64,000 nucleotides of DNA, taken from contig NZ_CAKZTI010000057.1 in assembly GCF_937921625.1 (NCBI RefSeq), positions 1 through 64,000 of the forward strand, given 5' to 3'. The notes under the pieces are model-generated. The model worked only from the letters and a program-made list of their open reading frames with translations, was not told where the DNA came from and made no database searches. This DNA comes from an uncultured Campylobacter sp. Its GTDB lineage: Bacteria; Campylobacterota; Campylobacteria; Campylobacterales; Campylobacteraceae. This document shows, in pieces, positions 61,369 through 64,000 of this stretch (position 1 is the first letter of the stretch; each line of letters opens with the position of its first letter). Made by a program: the position numbers and the translations under genes.

Positions 61369-64000
61369 AGATATCGCGGACGAGCTTGGATACGCAAGCA
61401 AAGAGATAATCGAAAAAGCGCAGGAGATGGGCTTTAAGAGGGTAAAAACCGCGTCGAATAAAGTAAGCGAAGAAGAAGCTGCCGCTATTTACGATTATAT
61501 TCAGACGGGAATTTTACCGGGGAAAAAGTCAAAGCCTGCGAAAAAAAGCTCCGAAAAAGCGCAAGAAGATGAGAATAAGCCCGCTAAAAAACAGAGCGAA
61601 ACTAAAAAAACCGCTAAAAAAGAGAGCCCTAAAAAGGCGGAAAGCTTAAAAGCTTCCGAATCCAAAGAGCTTGCACAGAGCGCCAAAGAGCCTAGCGATG
61701 AAAAAACTCGGACGCAAGAGCCCGAGGCGAAAACCGAAAAAGCCCAAAATCAAAAAGAAGAAATTTCCTCCGCTGCGCAGGAGAAAGAGGAGAAGCAAAA
61801 CGCCGCTTCAAAGCCCGCGCCGGTGCAGATAAATAGCGGCGATAGTATAGCTAGCGAGAGCTTGCAAAAGCGCCGTGGTCTAGTCATCGTAAAAAAGAAA
61901 AAGGAAGTTCAAGCCCCGGCGGCACAAGATAGGACCGAGCCTAGGCGCGAAAAGATAAGTGCGAGCTTGGAGGCGATCTTTTCAAATGCCGAACTAAATT
62001 TGAAAAAGAAAAAGATCGAAAAGAAAAAGGCTCCCGCGGCTAAAAAAGAAGACGCCCTTAAAATCGACATCATTCCTGATCACGAGATGGCGGATATCGT
62101 CATTGAGGACGAAGATGTCGTGGTAATGCCCGATTTCACCGTCAAACCAATTCAGACCGAAAATCGCACCAAAAGTAAAAACCAACCCAATATTTATCGC
62201 GCCTCGCAGAATCAAATTTTCAGCAGTGAGGGCGGCATAAGTCGCGGCGGTCGCAAAAAGCATAAAAAAGCCCCTCGCGAGCAGGGTAGCGAAATCGTAA
62301 GCTCTGTAAATATCCCAAAAGAGATCCGCGTCTATGAGTTTGCCGATAAGATCAAAAAGCAGCCTAGCGAGATCATCGGCAAACTATTTGCGCTTGGGAT
62401 GATGACGACGAAAAACGACTTTTTGGACGAGGACGCGATAGAAATTTTAGCAAGCGAATTCGGTATCGAAGTAAATATCATCGATGAGTCGCAGGAGTTT
62501 GATTACATCAAGGCCTACGAGGACAGCGAAGGCGAAGAAAATTTAATCGCTAGAGCGCCTGTCATCACCATTATGGGACACGTCGATCACGGCAAAACGA
62601 GCTTGCTTGATTATATACGAAACTCTCGCGTCGCAAGCGGCGAAGCGGGCGGCATCACGCAGCACGTAGGCGCGTATATGGTCGAAAAAAACGGCAGGAA
62701 GATCACTTTCATCGACACTCCGGGCCATGAGGCCTTTACTTCGATGCGCGCGCGCGGAGCCGAGGTTACCGATATCGTAATCATCGTAGTGGCGGCAGAC
62801 GACGGCGTCAAGCCTCAGACTAAGGAGGCTATAGCGCATGCCAAGGCCGCAAATGTTCCGATCATCATCGCGATAAATAAGATGGACAAGCCTAATGCCA
62901 ATCCCGATCTCGTAAAAACCGGGCTTGCAGAGCTTGACATCATGCCTACCGAGTGGGGCGGCAGCTACGAGTTCGTGCCGATCTCCGCAAAAACGGGCGA
63001 GGGAATTGAAAATTTATTAGAGATCGTGCTTTTGCAAGCTGATCTTTTGGAGCTCAAAGCCGATCCTAGCAAGCAGGCTAAAGCGACCATCATCGAAAGC
63101 TCCCTTCAAAAGGGGCGCGGCGCAGTTGCCACCGTCATCGTGCAAAACGGCACTCTGCATGTCGGAGACACCGTAGTAGCTGGTATCGCATACGGCAAGG
63201 TGCGCGCGCTTAGCGACGATAAGGGCAGGGCGCTAAAGCAAATTTTACCTGGCGAATGCGGCGTTATCATAGGCCTTAGCGAGGTTCCGGGTGCGGGCGA
63301 GACACTGATCGGCGTTTCAAGTGATAAAGAAGCGCGCGAGTACGCGAGCAAAATTTACGAGCATCAGCGCCAAAAAGAGCTTAGCAAATCGACCAAGGTC
63401 ACCATCGACGAGCTAAGCGCCAAGATCGCCGAAGGCTCACTAAAAAGTCTGCCCGTGATTGTCAAAGCCGACGTTGCGGGCTCGCTGGAGGCTATCAAAG
63501 CAAGCCTTGAGAAGCTCCGCAACGACGAGGTCAAGGTCGATATCGTCCACAGCGGCATCGGCGGTATCACGCAAAACGATATCGCCTTGGCAAGCGCCAG
63601 CGAAAACTGCGTGATCTTGGGCTTCAACGTCCGTCCTACGGGCGAGATCAAAGAGCTTGCCAAAGAGCGCGGTGCGCAGATTAAGACCTACAACGTCATC
63701 TACAACCTAATCGACGATATCAAGGCGCTTTTGAGCGGCCTTATGAGCCCGATCATCAGCGAGGAGGCCTTGGGTCAAGCCGAGATCCGCCAGGTCATCA
63801 ACGTGCCTAAGATCGGGCAGATCGCGGGCTGCATGGTTACCGACGGGCTCATAGCTCGCGGCGCAAAGATCCGCGTCATCAGAGAGGGTGTCATCGTTTT
63901 CGAGGGCAACGTCAGCTCGCTCAAGCGCTTCAAAGACGACGCCAAAGAGGTCGCCAAAGGCTTCGAGTGTGGCGTAGGTATCGAGGGTTACGACGATATG
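61352..64000 (+). CDS. infB: Translation initiation factor IF-2, 3' end beyond window
   Basis: 883 codons are in the window with no stop, so the gene continues. N-terminal IF2-N domain (1-55) and a long Lys/Glu/Ala linker, then a second IF2-N helix set near 320-375 and the G domain: GHVDHGKT at 409-416, DTPGH at 455-459, NKMD at 509-512. The remaining domains (from 560) include GRGAVATVIVQNGTL and GSLEAIKASL. IF-2 is the GTPase that delivers fMet-tRNA. ATG at 61352 inside ylxR. Confidence 0.97.
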   Translation, partial: MGVLIKDIADELGYASKEIIEKAQEMGFKRVKTASNKVSEEEAAAIYDYIQTGILPGKKSKPAKKSSEKAQEDENKPAKKQSETKKTAKKESPKKAESLKASESKELAQSAKEPSDEKTRTQEPEAKTEKAQNQKEEISSAAQEKEEKQNAASKPAPVQINSGDSIASESLQKRRGLVIVKKKKEVQAPAAQDRTEPRREKISASLEAIFSNAELNLKKKKIEKKKAPAAKKEDALKIDIIPDHEMADIVIEDEDVVVMPDFTVKPIQTENRTKSKNQPNIYRASQNQIFSSEGGISRGGRKKHKKAPREQGSEIVSSVNIPKEIRVYEFADKIKKQPSEIIGKLFALGMMTTKNDFLDEDAIEILASEFGIEVNIIDESQEFDYIKAYEDSEGEENLIARAPVITIMGHVDHGKTSLLDYIRNSRVASGEAGGITQHVGAYMVEKNGRKITFIDTPGHEAFTSMRARGAEVTDIVIIVVAADDGVKPQTKEAIAHAKAANVPIIIAINKMDKPNANPDLVKTGLAELDIMPTEWGGSYEFVPISAKTGEGIENLLEIVLLQADLLELKADPSKQAKATIIESSLQKGRGAVATVIVQNGTLHVGDTVVAGIAYGKVRALSDDKGRALKQILPGECGVIIGLSEVPGAGETLIGVSSDKEAREYASKIYEHQRQKELSKSTKVTIDELSAKIAEGSLKSLPVIVKADVAGSLEAIKASLEKLRNDEVKVDIVHSGIGGITQNDIALASASENCVILGFNVRPTGEIKELAKERGAQIKTYNVIYNLIDDIKALLSGLMSPIISEEALGQAEIRQVINVPKIGQIAGCMVTDGLIARGAKIRVIREGVIVFEGNVSSLKRFKDDAKEVAKGFECGVGIEGYDDM

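Overview
The window reads as a chromosome segment of a Campylobacter species on the GC-rich side of the genus, probably an oral or gut member of the gracilis/showae/rectus/concisus group (inference). Three local gene orders match what I recall of Campylobacter: nusA | HP0268-type nuclease - miaB - acyltransferase; accD - rlmH - dksA - membrane protein - dus; and tyrA | bamA ... M23 peptidase - lpxC - tsaB - thrB - ylxR - infB. Intergenic DNA is full of AAATTTTAAAATTT-like words, which are also common inside the genes. I see no tRNA gene, IS element, prophage or CRISPR array.

Layout. 1-3.8 kb: the last 48 bases of 16S, a GC-rich spacer without tRNAs, 23S and 5S rRNA. The 16S end, the spacer and about the first 2.5 kb of 23S look foreign; only from roughly 2.83-2.87 kb onward does the 23S look like Campylobacter, so the operon is probably an assembly chimera. 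3.8-8 kb: sparse, with a secreted helix-hairpin-helix protein, a small EamA transporter, a lipoprotein and a YiiX-like hydrolase. 8-19.5 kb: translation and RNA-modification genes (nusA, HP0268-type nuclease, miaB, panC-rimO-tilS-phosphoesterase operon, prfB), a trio of small ElaB/YqjD-like membrane genes and a Sel1-like lipoprotein. 19.6-32.3 kb: the accessory block, with uvrA, a swollen nucleosidase, a spore-photoproduct-lyase-like radical SAM protein, an SDR, three tandem paralogous membrane-anchored proteins, an uncharacterised conserved protein, and three related membrane proteins, two of which carry 15-bp tandem repeats and sit as an inverted pair about 10 kb apart.

32.4-39.5 kb: VOC protein, galU-pgi, YigZ, an MFS transporter, a HIT protein followed by a stand-alone Cache-type sensor, and an AT-rich orphan. 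39.6-45.2 kb: a five-gene leftward operon for a polysulfide/thiosulfate-type molybdenum reductase (psrABC-like) ending in its own response regulator and histidine kinase. 45.3-64 kb: an MFS exporter, a PAS (CetB/Aer-like) protein, recO, accD-rlmH-dksA-dus, a PrpE-like phosphatase, tyrA, bamA and the M23-lpxC-tsaB-thrB-ylxR-infB run; infB runs off the end.

The most interesting biology is in 27.7-32.3 kb. The three tandem proteins have an N-terminal membrane anchor, a conserved core and Asn/Thr-rich tails carrying two, three and four D/E-x-N-x-S/T sequons, the acceptor motif of Campylobacter PglB, so they look like a small expanding family of N-glycosylated periplasmic proteins. Next to them are the slippage-prone repeat genes, whose inverted arrangement could allow a 10-kb inversion.
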